NCBI GenBank assembly: GCA_010645155.1
Contig: JAAGOF010000064.1
Coordinates: forward strand, 1,924,793 to 1,988,792
Reading direction: 5' to 3'
Length of the DNA stretch: 64,000 nucleotides
Source of the DNA: Tigriopus japonicus
Lineage: Eukaryota; Arthropoda; Copepoda; Harpacticoida; Harpacticidae
Position 1 is the stretch's first letter. The number at the start of each line of letters is the position of its first letter. Below the pieces are notes generated by a model that was not told where the DNA came from, ran no database searches, and saw only the letters and a program-made list of their open reading frames with translations. Both the position numbers and the translations under genes were made by a program. Of this stretch, positions 41,001 through 51,962 are shown one piece after another.

Positions 41001-43079
41001 ACGAGCTAAATCCTTCAGGAGGTTCAAGGATTGCAAATGTACGTATGGACGTACCGGGCAGGACTTATGGACGAGGTAGAGCTGGCAACTTTTTCGGCTC
41101 TCACACTGCGTAGCAGATACAGCTCATTAGTCATACTGTTTGAATTTTGCCAAGGTTTGCTGCCCTTCTCGTGAAGTTTGATCAAATAGAAGAGCTCTTT
41201 GTCACTGGAATCGAACCCCCTCCCCCCTACAACAACGACGACGACGACCATGTGGTCGTGGTTTTCATGGCCCAACTCTTTGAATTCATTTTCACATATG
41301 CTCCATGTGTCACGTATTGTCATTTTTCAAAGGTAAGTTATGGCCCCAAAATGACTCGACATGAGTCAAACACACTACGTATATCACACAACAGCCTACT
41401 GTGATTCGAGTTGAATTCCTAATGAAAATAAATAGTGTGTCTTACCTTCAGGTGATGCTTAAATTTGAAAGCTTTTCCGCACTCCTGACACTTGAACTTT
41501 CGCAACTCGGGTCCATCAGCGTGGTTGGCCATGTGCCGTTGAAGTTTGGTGAGATTTTGGAACTGTTTGGAACAAATTGTGCATGGCTGAAAGGAGGTAA
41601 GATTCGGGTGGTCACATATCATGGCTCGACCAAACATGGCTAGCTACCTTGGCAGTCTCGAGTGTTCTGACAAGAATGTTTAAAACATCCGGCTGAATCG
41701 GGTCGAATGTAAATCTCAAGTGGAACGCAGTTAATTCTGATTGCCTTGGGGACAAAACGCTTTTGGGAATGTCACACCACTCAACTAACCTACGCACGAC
41801 CTACAACTGAATGTATACAGGCGAAGGGAAGAGACACCTTGTTCGCATAACTACGAGACACCTATGAAAGTCACACCAAACTGTTGGGAAACCGTTTGAA
41901 CCGGTTGACGAGACTAGAACGCTTCGTCTTAGATGATGTTGATGCTGTCTCACTCACATTGAAGAAGGTAAACCGAAACGCGAGAATCGGGACCAGATGT
42001 GAATAGGTAAAGTGAAGGTGACGTTGGTCGAGAACACTACCGAGTTGCCAAGGTTACATAAATTTGAGGATATCTGGACTATAAAACGAGAGGGACAGAA
42101 GGACAGAGGGAGGGGGTGCAGGAGGAGGAAATGAGTGAACTAGGTAATGCTGCTTACCAGATCAGTTTTGTCCGGATGAGTGGTCATCATGTGTCTTTCC
42201 AAGACCTCCAGATTTGGGAATGTGGTCCCACAATTGCATGTGATCTGTTGCATTTGACCGAGACGACTAGTCTTTCCTGTAAGTTTTGAGGGAGTTTGCG
42301 ATGTGGTTGTTGGTCCTCCAGCTCTCGATTGGTGAAGAAGAGGTGGAGGCAAGGGCAGATTTCCTATCGACGAGGGCGACCGATTACTCGCCGTCATCAT
42401 TGAAGCTATAAACAATGACACGGAGTTAAAATCACTTCCTGTTCAGATGGTTGTGTTAACCACATGGGATTCATAAACTCCCACAACCAAACGCCTTTTA
42501 CCTAATGGTATTCGTCTGTCTGGGCAATTAAGACACAATTTGAATTGATGGACAATTGAATGAGTTTCGTTCATTCATTCAATCTCAGTAATCGCAGATC
42601 ATTTAGTGTTGAATTGCCCTCGACGGAGAAAATCAGCAAGGTGACGTTTCTGCCATCCTTGTGTCATTGGCAGAGCAAGCTTCTAAATTGAACCGGATGG
42701 TTGTTGTCTTACCTTGACTATTTTGGTGCTGCTGGAGTAACATGTCTCTAGAAAAGGATTGAGGCGAGAAAGGTAAATGCTGTTGCTGTTGTTGATGGTG
42801 TTGCTGCTGCTGTTGTTGTTGGTGCTGATGATTGTTAAGACCACTGCCACTCGATCCACTCACACTACTCTTCTCAGAGTTCTGACTTGAATCCGAAATG
42901 GGCGGACTCATGAGGCCTGCTGAACCACACAATTTTTCCCACATTTGAAAATAGTTCAGGAACGGATTGGCCGCACCTGGCAAACCAGGTGGGATGGATC
43001 TTCCGTTTTGATGCATATTGGCTGACATAAGCGCGGCTTGGGCGGATTCTCGCTCCAAGAAAGGAGGAGCTGCAGCCAT
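38055..43079 (-). CDS. zfh1: zfh1/ZEB-family zinc-finger homeodomain transcription factor, six exons
   Basis: Exons on the minus strand: 43079-42713 (coding part), 42405-42158, 41586-41446, 40922-40812, 40734-38868 and 38713-38055. Every intron is GT-AG and the phases match, giving 1130 residues from the first in-frame ATG. Domains seen, in order: a Gln/His-rich stretch (about 85-105); an atypical C-x-C finger (179-199); C2H2 fingers at 207-227, 238-258 and 266-288, the last ending HTTSKKC; a Cys/His patch near 537-558; a homeodomain (625-684) with [11 protein letters not shown] in helix 3; PLDLS (813-817); fingers at 890-910, 918-938 and 946-970; and a Glu-rich tail. The finger cluster, homeodomain, CtBP motif, finger cluster order and the [10 protein letters not shown] and SHSGSYSSH motifs define the Zfh1/ZEB family. 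These are nuclear factors that bind paired CACCT sites and usually repress through CtBP, with roles in mesoderm and neural fate. The reading frame stays open 14 codons upstream of this ATG, so the true N-terminus may lie in another exon. Confidence 0.93.
39151..39165 (-). other. zfh1: CtBP-binding motif PLDLS in zfh1
   Basis: The codons for PLDLS (residues 813-817) lie between the homeodomain and the C-terminal fingers in a Ser/Pro/acidic stretch ([13 protein letters not shown]). PLDLS is the canonical docking motif for the corepressor CtBP, and its location matches Zfh1 and ZEB proteins. This supports a repressor role. Function is inferred from the motif and its position. Confidence 0.85.
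39550..39729 (-). other. zfh1: Homeodomain-coding segment of zfh1
   Basis: Residues 625-684 of the zfh1 product lie in the large fifth exon. Helix 3 reads [15 protein letters not shown], with the Trp, Phe and Asn of the classical recognition helix kept. In vertebrate ZEB proteins the equivalent domain is divergent and thought not to bind DNA strongly. Here the invariant Asn and the basic cluster are present, so DNA contact is at least possible. No intron interrupts the homeobox. Confidence 0.9.
42779..42832 (-). repeat. zfh1: CAG/CAA repeat coding Gln/His tract in zfh1
   Basis: On the minus strand, mixed CAA, CAG and CAC/CAT codons encode Gln and His runs in the first recognised zfh1 exon. 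Mixed codons suggest slower slippage than a pure array. Confidence 0.9.
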
Positions 43080-43301
43080 CACGACTTGATGCTGATGATC
43101 GAAGGTGGTACCAAGAGTCACTTGAGTGCCACTTCAGTCCAATCCAACAGGTTAAGAGTTTTCAGGTAAGTGGCGCTTGAAAGGTAGCGGAGGTTGCGAC
43201 TCGCCTCGAGCCAAACGGGAAATGCTCGCCTAAAGGCCCTTTCCCTGATCGGAGAGAGGAGGGCGCTTAATCTTCTCTCTTTGACTCTGTCTACCTATCC
43301 A

Positions 43302-43307
43302 CAGGTG
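43302..43307. promoter_or_regulatory. CAGGTG/CACCTG site 5' of zfh1
   Basis: The plus strand reads ACAGGTGTCC, which is CACCTGT on the minus strand. This is the consensus bound by ZEB/Zfh1 finger clusters and by Snail and bHLH factors. It lies 223 bases upstream of the zfh1 start codon. A second CAGGTG lies within the first coding exon near 42985. Autoregulation is an inference; six-base matches occur by chance. Confidence 0.25.
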
Positions 43308-43420
43308 TCCTCTCCTCTTTTGGAAAGGTAGGCTGGACTAGGTAAACATACCGCTCGAGAGCAACTGGCTTGGCTAGGTAACAACTGGTTTGTGAGTCGG
43401 AGCCATGCAGGAAGGTGTTT

Positions 43421-43426
43421 TTTATA
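43421..43426 (-). promoter_or_regulatory. Possible TATA box upstream of zfh1 coding exon
   Basis: On the minus strand the sequence reads TATAAAAAAC about 340 bases before the first in-frame ATG of zfh1. No clear arthropod initiator (TCAGT) stands at the expected distance, so this is only a candidate. Transcription may instead begin far upstream if the possible exon at 60 kb belongs to the gene. Confidence 0.22.
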
Positions 43427-43784
43427 TTCGTCGGGAACGTACACTGATAACAATTAAACGCTCAAACTTGTCCACGGAGCTCGTGGAGTGTGTTGTTGTC
43501 GCTCGGAGGAACAACTTGTGAGTGTAAGAATCAGACTTCAGATCTCTTTCGGAAAGAAAAAAAAAACGGGGATGCTCATTCAAGTCAGTTCAGACGGGAT
43601 TTTCTAGATACCCCTGCTGCCCCTGTTTCCCTCAAGTCGGGGCATGTGGAAGAGCGACCCGTTTCTTCCCAGTCCCTGGTTTGCGAGCATGTCTTTTGGG
43701 TGTTTGGGAAGTCAGTCAGCGATGAGCTTTGCGTGAAGTTCCGCGAACGAAGGAGGAACGAAGGATCGAACAAACGAACGGACT

Positions 43785-43820
43785 AACGAACGAACGAACG
43801 AACGAAAGAACGAACGAACC
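43785..43820 (+). repeat. (ACGA)n tetranucleotide repeat upstream of zfh1
   Basis: Nearly perfect AACG/ACGA units with one AAAG interruption. This is the reverse complement of the TTCG unit seen near 21.8 kb. Confidence 0.9.
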
Positions 43821-45931
43821 GTACTACTCGGTATTACCGAGTCACTCGCACAAGTGGGGAACATCGGGGACGCGAGGAGGGCGCTCCTTTGTACTGAACA
43901 CGCTGATCGTGTTCCTTGGGTAGAGCACAGACCTAGGGAACATACACTTACGACGAGAACTGGCTTGGCTGGTGGCCTAGGGACGATAAACGACTTTAGG
44001 GTTCCTTCTTTCCTCCTTCCTTTACTACTACCTCTGGTTCTCCTGGCACAATTTTCGGGACCTGCTGATCATCAGATGGCGACGAAGGACACGCTCAAGT
44101 CGACTTTGGCGGCGAGAAATCCACTCAAGGCGGAGAAAATGCGGCCTTCGCGAGGTATTTTTCTCGAAACAAAACGGGAGATATATCAAGAAAGAATTCA
44201 AGTTATTTGCTTTTACCTGATTTCGTTGTCGATAACTTTTCGTAAGCTTCGTGGAGTCGAGGTTGCGTGGTTTCCAGGCGATGGCGGAAGGAAGTAGCGT
44301 ATAGTTGTAGTACCTTTCTCATGTTTACTACTACCTGTTGGATTACCTTTCTCTTTACCTGAGAAAACGATGGCTTGACATTACGCAAGCCAGGTCGCTC
44401 AAATTTCAAAAGGGATTACAACGATTAAGTTTTCAATACGGTAGCCAGATGAGGTTTCAAACACGTAAACCCACAAATGGCGACCACGTGATCCATTGTT
44501 CATTGCCAAGTGACATAAAACCGCCGACCCGAACATATCATTGTAAGTGTTTGTCGCCATTAAAAGAGGACCTGTTCGTCTTTGTTGGCTGCGTCATTGA
44601 GAAGCGACAACACCATTTCCTCCTTCCATTCATTTCATATTCTTAGATCTAAAAGCGCGAGTGCCCCTGAGTCCGTTCATCTTGTAATAGTCAGTCTAGA
44701 AGAGCCATAAATTCCTAGAGAAATTGAAAACTGTCCCCTTAATGAGTCCCATGTCCACCCGAGGATGGATCAAGAGAGTGACCTGGGTTAGAAAATTAAT
44801 GATGTTCACCCACAAAAGAGTTGTTACGAGAGAATGATGAAGCCTACGTACAAGTTTGGCCGTTTCTTTTTTCCTTTCCTGCTCCTCTCTTCTTGAAACT
44901 GGCCTTTGAAGCGGAGCCTACCAATACTGTACTATTATATTGGTTGGAGTCACGGGAAAAATCCAAACGTGACGGTCCACCAACTCTTGCCAGAAAGAGT
45001 AAAAAGGAAACGAATGTAGGGAGTCAAGAAACGAAGACAAACGATCTATGCTCCTCTCATTCCCAGCCACTCGCAATTGAACTCCAGTCCCACCTGGTTC
45101 TCTCATCAGGTGGTGGCAGAGAAAGAAGTCGCCTCCCTCTGACTTGGCCCAAAGGCAAAGAAGTCAGTCGGCTCTTGGAGTGGCTGAACCCGTTACTGCT
45201 ATCTCCGATTTCTGCTTAACTACTTTTCCGGATCCGCTCTAATCATCTGAAGTTGTTGGGGAATTTCTTCCAACTCCATGGGTGGCTTGCCAGGCATGAC
45301 TTGAGAAGGTAGTCGTGGAATGTGGCGTATTTGTATTAACCAGAAGGAAGCGTACTACCTCTGTCACCCACCACGATTTTATGGGTATACCGTTGACACA
45401 TATTTGGAAACTCCAAAGCCTTACTTCTGTTTCAGTCCTTTGTGTGTCGATGAATACGTACGTACATGTGTTAGGAGTTTGGAGATAGAGGGAATATTTA
45501 ATCACGAGAAGCCTTGAAAGGGTTTGGCATCCAGCTGTTTTCCCTGATGAAACTCACTTCAGGGATGGCGCTGGTTGGGATGAAGCAAGCACACGTCAAG
45601 TCGCCTGGATTCCATCGATATCCAATCAAGCTCTCCTTCCAAGGAGTGTAAATGTCACCAGGGAGGCCATGATGGTGTTATTGGAGAGGTTCGAGGCTCT
45701 CGTCGATGATCTCAGGGGCTTCCCTTTGCCCTTTTTGTGGACAGGATGCCGATGTCTATTAGTGGAGTTCGGGGTTGGTAGCGAAATCCCTGAACATCGA
45801 GGGAGTTAAATTAGAGAAAAACCCCAACCGATCGGTGAAAGAGACCGAGAGAAGTGAGAAGTGTAGTACACGTGATCCAGGATGATGAGTCCCCGAGTGA
45901 CTCTTGGAAATTTAATCAAGACCCCTGCCCC

Positions 45932-45983
45932 GCTGCTGTTGCTATTGTTGTTGTTGTCGTCGTCGTTGTCGTCGTCGTTGTCG
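45932..45983 (+). repeat. (TTG)n-(TCG)n microsatellite
   Basis: Alternating blocks of GTT and GTC trinucleotides. Confidence 0.9.
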
Positions 45984-46977
45984 GTGTGGATGACAAGGCA
46001 TCACCCACCCAAGTCGGCTTTCATTAAGAACCAATCAGTCTTGTACATCTGTTCGAACCTCTTAATACGACGAGCGGCTGAAGTGGAGCAAAGCTCTGAT
46101 GAGTAAAGACGGTGTGCCTTTTGTTGGGGCTTTTTCTCCGATTCACGACTAATCTACATCGGCCCAATTCAACCATCTGAAAGCGTTTTAAGCTAAGGTC
46201 TAAGTAAATCAAACTAAGGGACCGTCTTGTAAAAAAATTAACATCCTATTTGGCTACCTTGTTGCTAATTTGGTGAGGCATTGTCGGAATGCCAAAGACT
46301 TCCACAAACGCCATAGAAAGTAACAACAATGGGGGAAAAGGGTGATGAACACCCATAATGAGAGAAAGAAGCCAAAATAAAGAGGCTGAAAGGGACCAGA
46401 GGCCGAAAATAGGTTGACGCTGAGCCAGAAGGAGAAGGAAGGAGGAAATCCTATTAACCTTACATGACATCAATTGTAGAGGCAAGGGTGCGATGGACAA
46501 GGGGACGAATGGAACACTTGTTCTCCATCCAAGGCGGAGCTGTTCTTGCCATTGTTGACGTGATGGTTGCACTTCGTTTCCTCCTGACACATTCAAACGC
46601 ACGATGGAAAAAAGTGTTCCAAGAAGGCATTCGTCCATCAGTTCGAAATGGCTTTAAAACGTGCGTTATCAAGTCGGTTTCAAAATGAAAGTGCCTCTTC
46701 GTGCTCTTCCCTACGTAGCTCGCTCTCAGCAATGCCTGGGATGTACCCCGTATGCATTTATGTACAGTATACTGTATATTGGGTGCTCGTTCGAACTTGG
46801 GTCATATGTGGAATCTCGAGCTTGATCTGTATTCAATTCTTTATCTAGACAGGAAGCAATTTGCTGCTCCCCTGTTGTTATTGTTCAGACTTGGCACTCC
46901 AGAACAAACTTGCCCCCATTGCCCAAAATGAGAAAGAAAACGCAAAGAGCAATTTCCCTGGTGCTCGTATGGCTAGT

Positions 46978-47000
46978 GCTGTTGTTGTTGTTGTTGTTGA
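46978..47000 (+). repeat. (GTT)n microsatellite
   Basis: Seven GTT units. Confidence 0.9.
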
Positions 47001-48525
47001 TGTCGATCGCGGTGTGCGTAGAGCTCACAACCTTTTTATCTTGACTCCATCCAGGCTCCAATCAGGATCCGTGGCATCAACTCGCCTCCCGATAAGAAAT
47101 TAAGGTCGGAACTCCAGGGTGTCACTCTGGGTGGTGGGCGTTGCTTCCAATCCTCCTATTACTGTGCAACTGTACACACACTCACATATATACAGATCCA
47201 TACGATTTCGTTACACGAATTGGTCGTGTTGTTATCGACTCCGCATTTACTCCAACGTGTCGTGTTCGAGCATCGGAGCATCGAGTACTGAGTGTGATTA
47301 TTTTTCCCCATCTGGCGTTGTTTTTATGCCCAAACTTGGGTGTGATGTTCAATAAAGGAAAAAAAATGACATCGAAAAACAGGGATGACGAAAACAAGTG
47401 AGAGAAAGAGAGAAATCATCCCAAGTTCTGTTTCTAATTACATGCACAATGTCCTCTTGTTGACAAGTGAGTGCCAAGAGGAACCATTGCATTTATTTCT
47501 TGTTTTGATTATGCTTGCTCTCTAGCATACCACATGGCATATGGACGCGGCCATCTCCAAAGGTTTTGGTCAGTCAAATGTCGTGGAGGTAATTTATTCA
47601 TTGCTCGTATTCGTTCCTTGGCCATGGTTCTTGATGATGTCGATCCTGCCATGGCCAACAACGTTAACGGTACTATGGTGCATGATTGGTACACTTGGTA
47701 TCGAGCTGGCTTGGGCTTGAAGTGATGGTATAATCAGAGAAACTGGCGATGACTTATGTTTGTAATGCCATCCTAAATCCTGGGAGACCCTCCTACCAAA
47801 GACTAACGATCTACAGAGTTCAATTGGAACGAGGTTGGATCATCCACGGGGAATTTATCCCTGGATGGACCTTCAGCTCGTCTCGAGCTTGCCTCTCTGT
47901 ACTCTTGCTCATCCATGGCTTTGGGGACACTCGAGAGAGGGAAAATGATCCTTCATCCTCCCTGGAATACCATTGGATCAAGGTTCATTTTTCCTGCTTA
48001 TTGAACCTTCTGTGGTCCCTGAGGGACAGGGGCCTCGACTTTCGAAGGGAAAAACTGTGGACATCCAAGCGAAACCTAAACTAAAAAAGCTTGAAAAGCT
48101 TGGGCTTTTGCCACATGACGGATGAGAAAAATGCTACTCATACGTTTGACTGTTTGTGCTCACTCTTATCTGAAATGAAGGAATCTGTCACTGGTTGTCA
48201 GAGGGAGACAAGTGTTTCATCTTTTATCACCTGATGCATTCACCCTGTTCCCTCGCATTACTTCTTTCTTTCCCTTTTCCTTCCTCTCCCCCCTTTTCCG
48301 AGCATTTTCTCGTTCCTTAACCAACCCATTCAATCCGGAATTGACCATTTCCCCCGGATTCATCGCGATTTGGTGAAGCGATATGCTCCAGAAAACCTCT
48401 CCTACATATTCTACTTGACGAGGTTCGGACTTCGGAAGTTAGCCAATGAATATCTCTGGTCAGACCAAGTGCTCTTGATGGATGGGCTACTCATCTATTT
48501 ACGTATGAGTGGTAGGAGTACTTTC

Positions 48526-48562
48526 AACAACAGCAACAACAACAACACAACAACAATAACCG
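48526..48562 (+). repeat. (AAC)n microsatellite with interruptions
   Basis: AAC units with CAGC and CAC interruptions, the complement of the GTT arrays elsewhere. Confidence 0.85.
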
Positions 48563-50647
48563 CTACAAGGGCAAGTACGTACCAAAACAATAACGTAGTC
48601 CATCTTGAAGTAAAGAGTATCACACAAACCCGTCGGTTTGCTCATATTCCAAGAAGGACGACTTCCGATCTGGTGGTTCCGTGCGAGACTAGCCTGCAAG
48701 TCACTTGTTTTGTATGTGGGGCAATGATTTATTGTGATCCACGGTGGATGATTTCCATGTAGTGCATTTACATTTCTGTCCATTGTTTGGCCAGGGGGGC
48801 AGCTTTCCAAAAGCATTAAAATTGAAACCCTTGGAGCCTGGACGTCAGCCTACCATGATTGAGCAGAGGTGAAAAACCTCGCGATCTCCCCTGCTTTCCA
48901 TCGTAAACCATCTAAGCCTTAAACCGACATGGCAGAAATGGCTTTTTTGAAGAAACTGAATGAATGCCCACAAAACTATCAAGTTCTAGCCATTGGCTGC
49001 GAGCAATGAAATTCATTTAGCTTTCTCGTTGAATGGTGGTATTCAGGTTTGAATATCTTTGGTCCCAAATGATGTCATCTTCATCACTTCTCTTGAGCTG
49101 AAATGGCTCCTGACTCGTGACTAAGAAATGGCGAAAGTACCATACCATAAAAGTAAGCCCTATTAGGTTGATAGTCTCCTTTCTCAAGATATTGTCTCAA
49201 AGCGTCCAGGGAAAAGGCAATCGAATGAATAATGAACTCCGGATGTCAGCACCAAGTCATTTCTCACAGCAATTCTTCAGACTCCTTAAAGCGTCGCGGT
49301 GGTATAGCGGTAGAAGGAAGCCGTGAGGACGTAGCAGTAGTGGTAGTTGTAGTAGTAGAGTGGGACGTAGTTGGAGAAGATATACTCTATTCCTACGGAT
49401 GATATCCAACGAGCTCAAGCCAACGTGAACCACACCAAGATGAGTTAGCTTGGATCCAGAATGGTGAGGGGAAAAGAAAGAAGAGAAGGAGGAGGAGAAG
49501 CATCTCAAAGTAATAAGATCATCATCAGGCCGCATCTTTAGCAACGTTAAGTGAGCACACCGCTCCATCACATATTATACGTATATCTGGTCTTAATTAA
49601 GATACAGATCCCACCAGCACATTCCCATTCCAAGTGAACAACTTGCTACTGTCCCCAATCCATGCTGTATCCACTCAATGAAAAAGTTTTGTCAATGTTA
49701 GTTTTCTTCACAAGAACTGAAGCATTTCTTCATTACTTGAGAAAATTTCACTACATCGTAAACAATTGTTTGGCCTCATTTTTTTATACTGAACACCGGG
49801 CGTAGGCTCCAAAGTGAATCAAAGATTAAATAAGCTTACTAATAAGATCGAATCATCAAACTCATTGATATCAGGTTCTTGGGCTCTCTAAACACCTTAA
49901 ATATCCATGAACTGTAGTATAGGTTATGGTACAAAAGTGCCCAAATATTCTCCAGCAATTGGATGAAGAGATGCATCAAGATGCGGTGTGCTTAGGACGT
50001 CACTGCATGCATTTATAAGAGGGTTTATCAGAATAGGGTGGTTAAGCTTGAATCGAGATACACACAAATATAGGGAGGATCCCTCTGGGTCCGGACCTTG
50101 CACATGTACGTACGTACGTGTATGGTACCATTGCGGTACTCGATCCTGAGAGTAATTGAGAGGTTTATGCATGTAAATGTGGCTCACGAATGACTTCACC
50201 GCCGCCCCATTCTGGGCCAAATACGTCCTGGTGAGTATGTGTGTGTGTATGGATGGATTGCATATCTGTATGCCATGCTTGGTGGCTGCAATGGCGACTG
50301 GGAGCGACGACGTTGAGAAATTTCCATGGTAAAAACATTACCAATTTTGATGAGAGGGGCGGTAGTTGCTCCTCTCCGACCTAATGATCAATCAAAGCTC
50401 ACATGTGTGACAGACCGTAAATACGACAAGAATTTTTGATCGCGATCATCCGTGATCTGTGTGTTAGTCTGCAAGTTGAAATGACTCTGGAGTAGGCTCA
50501 ATTTAAAATAGTGGCAATATTTACGGCCCAAAGAAACCCCAAGTTGGAAGAACTTGACACGAAATCTGAGTGGCGTGTTGATGTATTTATATCAAACATC
50601 TGTCCTGCTGATCCCCAAAAGTCCAAGTTATTTGCTTGGCGAGAGTA

Positions 50648-50670
50648 ATCATGACCTTTAGGGTCATGAT
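50648..50670. repeat. Perfect inverted repeat, 9-bp arms
   Basis: ATCATGACC, then TTTAG, then GGTCATGAT. It sits in otherwise featureless sequence. Confidence 0.8.
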
Positions 50671-51929
50671 CTTCTTCCTTGAGTTGACAAAGACTAAGAA
50701 GAAATTAGCAACTTGACAAGGGTGTTCTCAAAAGAAGGTCTTGGAATTCAAAACGAGGCGTTTTAATCCCTGAGGAAGTTTCACACGGAAACAGTTTTCT
50801 CAGCGGAACGTCAAACATCTACAGTAGAACATGTACACGTACGAGACAAGGGTAGTTTTACTCTTCGATGACAGGTCTTGTGATGTGAAATGAGAGCCTC
50901 AAGGCAAGCAAGCCCAGTCTTACCATTCACCCTAGGGAGCCAAACTAGTGAAGTCCATTCGAATTAGGCCGATCCACCCAAACTTGTGAAGGTAAAAGAC
51001 GGTGGATTACTCAAAAGGGTGAGGAGGCGAGGTGAGTTTGGAAGGAAGTTCATATCCATGGTAAGCCATGGTATCGAGATAAGCCCACACGAGGATCAGT
51101 TTTCTAACACAATCACACATCATTGGAGAAATTCCCCAAATGCTTCAACAAACGTGAGAGGTCGACCCCGAGGGAAATTCTGCGCATTCCTCATCTGTGC
51201 AAGGTTTTTTCGGAGAAAAAAAAGAGCAACTAAATTGTTTGTGTCACGGAAAACGAAGTTTACTACGGATTAGATTTCAAGCAAGATCTCTGGGAGCTAT
51301 TGCAATTTGCTTAGGTACGCTATTTTGCCATGGGGAAGCCATTTCCCATGACCTCATTGCTTTGCCGTAACATCAAGCATATGGTCCGCCGTTTTTGAGC
51401 TTTTACAAGGTGTTTCTCCAAAAGCCGTCCTAATCTACGTATAGTAGGTGCTTTTTTGGCATGTTCACTATCAGCTCGAAGACAGTTTTGTCACTTTGCT
51501 TGTGGCGTGTATATCTTTAAGGTAACGGACTCCTTGGTAAACTTTCATTTGGGTTCCCTTTTGGGTTTCGATCAACTATCTGATATATTGGGTGTAAATC
51601 ATTTTTGCTCATCAGACACGGATTTTGATAGATCAAGCGATCAGATATTGTTCAGAGAGGGTAATCATTGGCTAGAAACAGGGATTATCAAAATAGTAAA
51701 AAGATCCCAAAATCTGTCAACCTCTAGCTTTAGCCCGATATTTGATAAGAGAGCTGTCATTGCGCTTGTTCACCACTTTATAACAGATAGAAAGAGGCAA
51801 AGCGAGAGAGAGTGGATTGCTCTTGTTCACCTTGGTCTTCTCCAATTACTCTCAGCAAATTTTTGACATATCGTGTTCAACATTTCTCATTTATGAGGAA
51901 CAAAGAGATTCCTCCTCCTTCTCCTTCAC

Positions 51930-51962
51930 ATCATCATCATCATCAACGTCGTCGTCGTCCAA
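51930..51962 (+). repeat. (CAT)n-(CGT)n microsatellite
   Basis: Five CAT-type units, a short spacer, then four CGT units. Confidence 0.85.

Noticed and set aside
41205..41225. tRNA B-box-like GGTTCGATTCC on the minus strand
   Set aside because: The flanking bases do not form a T-arm stem and no A box or cloverleaf could be drawn.
43121..43121. Start of zfh1 at this position
   Set aside because: The codon here is GTG, not ATG. The first in-frame ATG is at 43079, so upstream codons are kept only as possible spliced sequence.
51456..51866. 136-codon plus-strand open frame
   Set aside because: Mixed composition with a simple-repeat neighbour and no family resemblance; this length is expected by chance in 64 kb read in six frames.
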